Assembly (NCBI GenBank): GCA_963920765.1
Contig: OY987244.1
Location: 5,272,501 to 5,336,500, forward strand
Reading direction: 5' to 3'
Source: Ulota crispa
Lineage: Eukaryota > Streptophyta > Bryopsida > Orthotrichales > Orthotrichaceae
DNA length: 64,000 bases
Positions 62,108 through 64,000 of the stretch are shown here, in pieces (the stretch's first letter is position 1; each line of letters begins with the position of its first letter). The position numbers were made by a program, and so were the translations under genes. The notes under the pieces were generated by a model. The model did no database searches and was not told the origin of the DNA. It saw only the letters and a list, made by a program, of their open reading frames with translations.

Positions 62108-63873
62108 CTTAAATTTAGGGAAAATTGTTAAATTAACCACACTTTTTATTAAATCCACCATATTGCATCATGTTTAGGAGGTCCATCAAGAGAAGAAGAG
62201 CAAATTCATATTTATTGGATGACCATTTAACAATGATGTCAAATGTACTCCCTCTTTCTCCTTTTTTTTTTGGTTCACTCTTCCATTTCTTCTTTCTTTT
62301 ACTTAACTTAACCTCCATCACTTTGAGTATATATATTCTTAGATATGTATATCTACTAGTAACATGAAATGGTCATTCCATAAACATAAAATTTGCCCTT
62401 CTTCCCTATATGGAACATGGTGTAATGAGGTGGGTTCTTGGGGGTCACACTCCCTTATGTTTGGTAACCATGTGCAATAATGGGGTATTTGTAGAGGGGG
62501 GAGGAATTTATCTTCTCTAAGGTTATTTTTTCTTGTTTATCTTTAGATGAAAAGCTGCTATGGTAAATTTTACAGCATCCTCTGTTTATTTCTAAATGGA
62601 TGAGAAATAGATTTTTGGCACCCTATTTTTTTTACAAATTGCAAAGTACCAAAACTTAGTGCAAGAATGCAACAAATTTTCTCCCCTATATCCTTATTCT
62701 CCAAGTGAAATACTACAAAAAAGAATCAAACCCTAACCCCAACATCCACCACTGTTGTCCTTTCATAAACTAGTGAAACTGCATCAAAATTATAAATACC
62801 AAAGAACCCAAAATTGCTTTAAACAATCACACAAATTCAAACCGTAAACCCTAAGCAGACAATACAGAAATAAAGAAAAAATGTCAAGATTCTTAAACAC
62901 CCTAAATTGACCTTATGATGCTTGCAAAATGCTTTGGGAGGTCAATTTCAATAAGAAGACAACACAAAGACCATGAATTGCAAAGTGCTCAAAGTTGCCA
63001 CTTTCATGCATGTAGTAAGCATAGTGAAAACACATTTGAAAGCAATAAGCCTGGTAAATACAAACCTAGAAAGATGATAACATAAATTGCAAAAAGTAGA
63101 AAGCGCCACTTCAATGCTTGCGGTATGTGTATATCACTACAAGAAAACCATGGTCAAATTTACAAAAAGTTGATAAAGATTATGACCTAATCTACACTAT
63201 ATTGTAGATTAGGTCACAATCTTTCTCAACTTTTTGTAGATTCAAGCATGGTTTTCTTGTAGTGTAGTGAGAGAATTCAAGAACAAAAATAACACATAAG
63301 CTTGCATCTCAAAAGCAAACTAAATCACATGCAGGAATCCAAAGTACCTAAATCCTCAGCAATGATAGGAATGTAAAGCGCATGCATAAATCCAAAGACC
63401 TTAACCCTTAGCAACAATTGGTGATTAGTGTTTCCAAAGTTTTTAACCCTATTCCTGCTAATAATGCGAGCATCTTTACCATGTGTCCAATGAAACCCTA
63501 AGCTCTAAAGGATTTCCCTCCATTACATTCAAAATTTGGATAGAAAGTGTAATATTTTTCATCCAAATTGGTCATACAATTGTACTCAAACTCATCCTAC
63601 TAAGCACTTTCAGGGGGATCCTATTTTCCTTACCCTATTTTTTCTACAATATACTAAAGTTGAGGTATTACTCACTACCCTATTTTACGTAGAATGAAGC
63701 AAGAGAAATATTTTCCATGCTATGGTAGATTTAACAAAAATATAAAATTTATCTCCAATGAATAAAATTAACCTTGTTTTTTATATCACCTAGTTTTCTA
63801 AAATTTCAATGGTCACTCCCCAAGGGTGGGCTTACCAAAAAGTGTGGTGAATTTACAACTCCCTAAATTTAAG
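62108..63873. mobile_element. Possible non-autonomous DNA transposon, 1.77 kb
   Basis: The ends CTTAAATTTAGGG (62108-62120) and CCCTAAATTTAAG (63861-63873) are perfect inverted repeats, and the next 25 bases inward also pair (AACCACACTTTTTAT against AAAAAGTGTGGTGAATT). The terminal wording resembles the element at 60268-60580. A further foldback block with the same internal phrases spans about 62150-62432. No transposase frame is visible. No clear target duplication, so the boundaries are tentative. Confidence 0.45.
63135..63264. mobile_element. CACTA-type hairpin MITE (130 bp)
   Basis: Begins CACTACAAGAAAACCATG and ends CATGGTTTTCTTGTAGTG. CACTACAAGAAAA is the well-known terminal sequence of plant CACTA (En/Spm) transposons. 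Nearly the whole element folds back on itself around a centre near 63200. The flanking triplets TAT and TAG do not form a perfect 3-bp duplication. Confidence 0.85.
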
Positions 63874-64000
63874 TGAATGTCTGTTTCATGTTGCTTAGCA
63901 TTAACCTCTCAATGCCTAAGGTATCTCCAACCACACAATACCTAGAGCATATCCATCCTTGCAATGCCTAGATTAGGGGGTTTCAAATATGCCTTTCACC
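63265..64000. other. AT-rich spacer, no gene recognised
   Basis: Only chance frames were seen (longest 69 codons plus at 63483). A telo-box-like AAACCCTAAG at about 63491 has no associated exon. Confidence 0.4.

Noticed and set aside
1..64000. tRNA, rRNA, CRISPR arrays, bacterial operons, viral genes
   Set aside because: None seen by eye: no convincing A-box/B-box pair, no spaced short-repeat array, no viral or bacterial gene wording. Small RNA genes could be missed without a covariance search.

Overview
The window looks like nuclear DNA of a land plant, probably a non-seed plant such as a moss or other bryophyte. Three plant-type genes support this: a plastid-division dynamin (ARC5/DRP5B), a phragmoplast kinesin (KIN-12) and a DUF4057 gene. 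Plant telo-box motifs (AAACCCTAA) recur near candidate first exons. Genes are intron-rich with moderate GC, and the spacers are AT-rich and full of foldback (MITE-like) elements. The lineage guess rests on gene content only.

Layout, left to right. 1-7.1 kb (minus): the N-terminal two thirds or so of a giant DUF6606/DUF3638 protein, a family best known from fungi and oomycetes. It reads well as protein but carries three in-frame stops (TAG, TGA, TAA) and two frameshifts, so it is a decaying gene; it runs off the left edge. 7.7-9.2 kb (minus): spliced remnants of a plant Lgl/tomosyn-like (SRO77-type) WD40 gene, truncated at the 3' side. 10-21 kb: repeat-rich, with only weak gene remnants (12.0-13.2 kb and 14.6-15.05 kb), a large foldback cluster and tandem repeats. 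21.1-24.8 kb (minus): a complete five-exon RRM protein of the NOL8/ROS3 type. 24.8-29.7 kb: no convincing gene; two MULE-like foldback elements lie in it.

29.7-37.1 kb (minus): a complete 19-exon ARC5/DRP5B gene (about 979 aa, with a long N-terminal extension). 38.9-41.0 kb (plus): a complete six-exon DUF4057 gene, divergent from ARC5 and convergent with the next gene. 41.8-53.9 kb (minus): a KIN-12 kinesin with at least 28 exons, one of them a 3.8-kb coiled-coil exon. 54.9-55.7 kb: an alternating higher-order tandem repeat upstream of the kinesin. 56-64 kb: a gene desert with several MITE families, including hAT-like, CACTA-like and other foldback elements.

The genes do not form a pathway or operon. 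ARC5 (plastid division) and KIN-12 (cytokinesis) are both division genes, but their proximity is probably chance. I found no clear new biological system. The most unusual signals are the decayed DUF6606/DUF3638 giant next to a second broken gene, and the alternating repeat upstream of the kinesin. All splice sites were placed by eye from GT/AG signals, reading phase and family similarity; no alignment or search was run.
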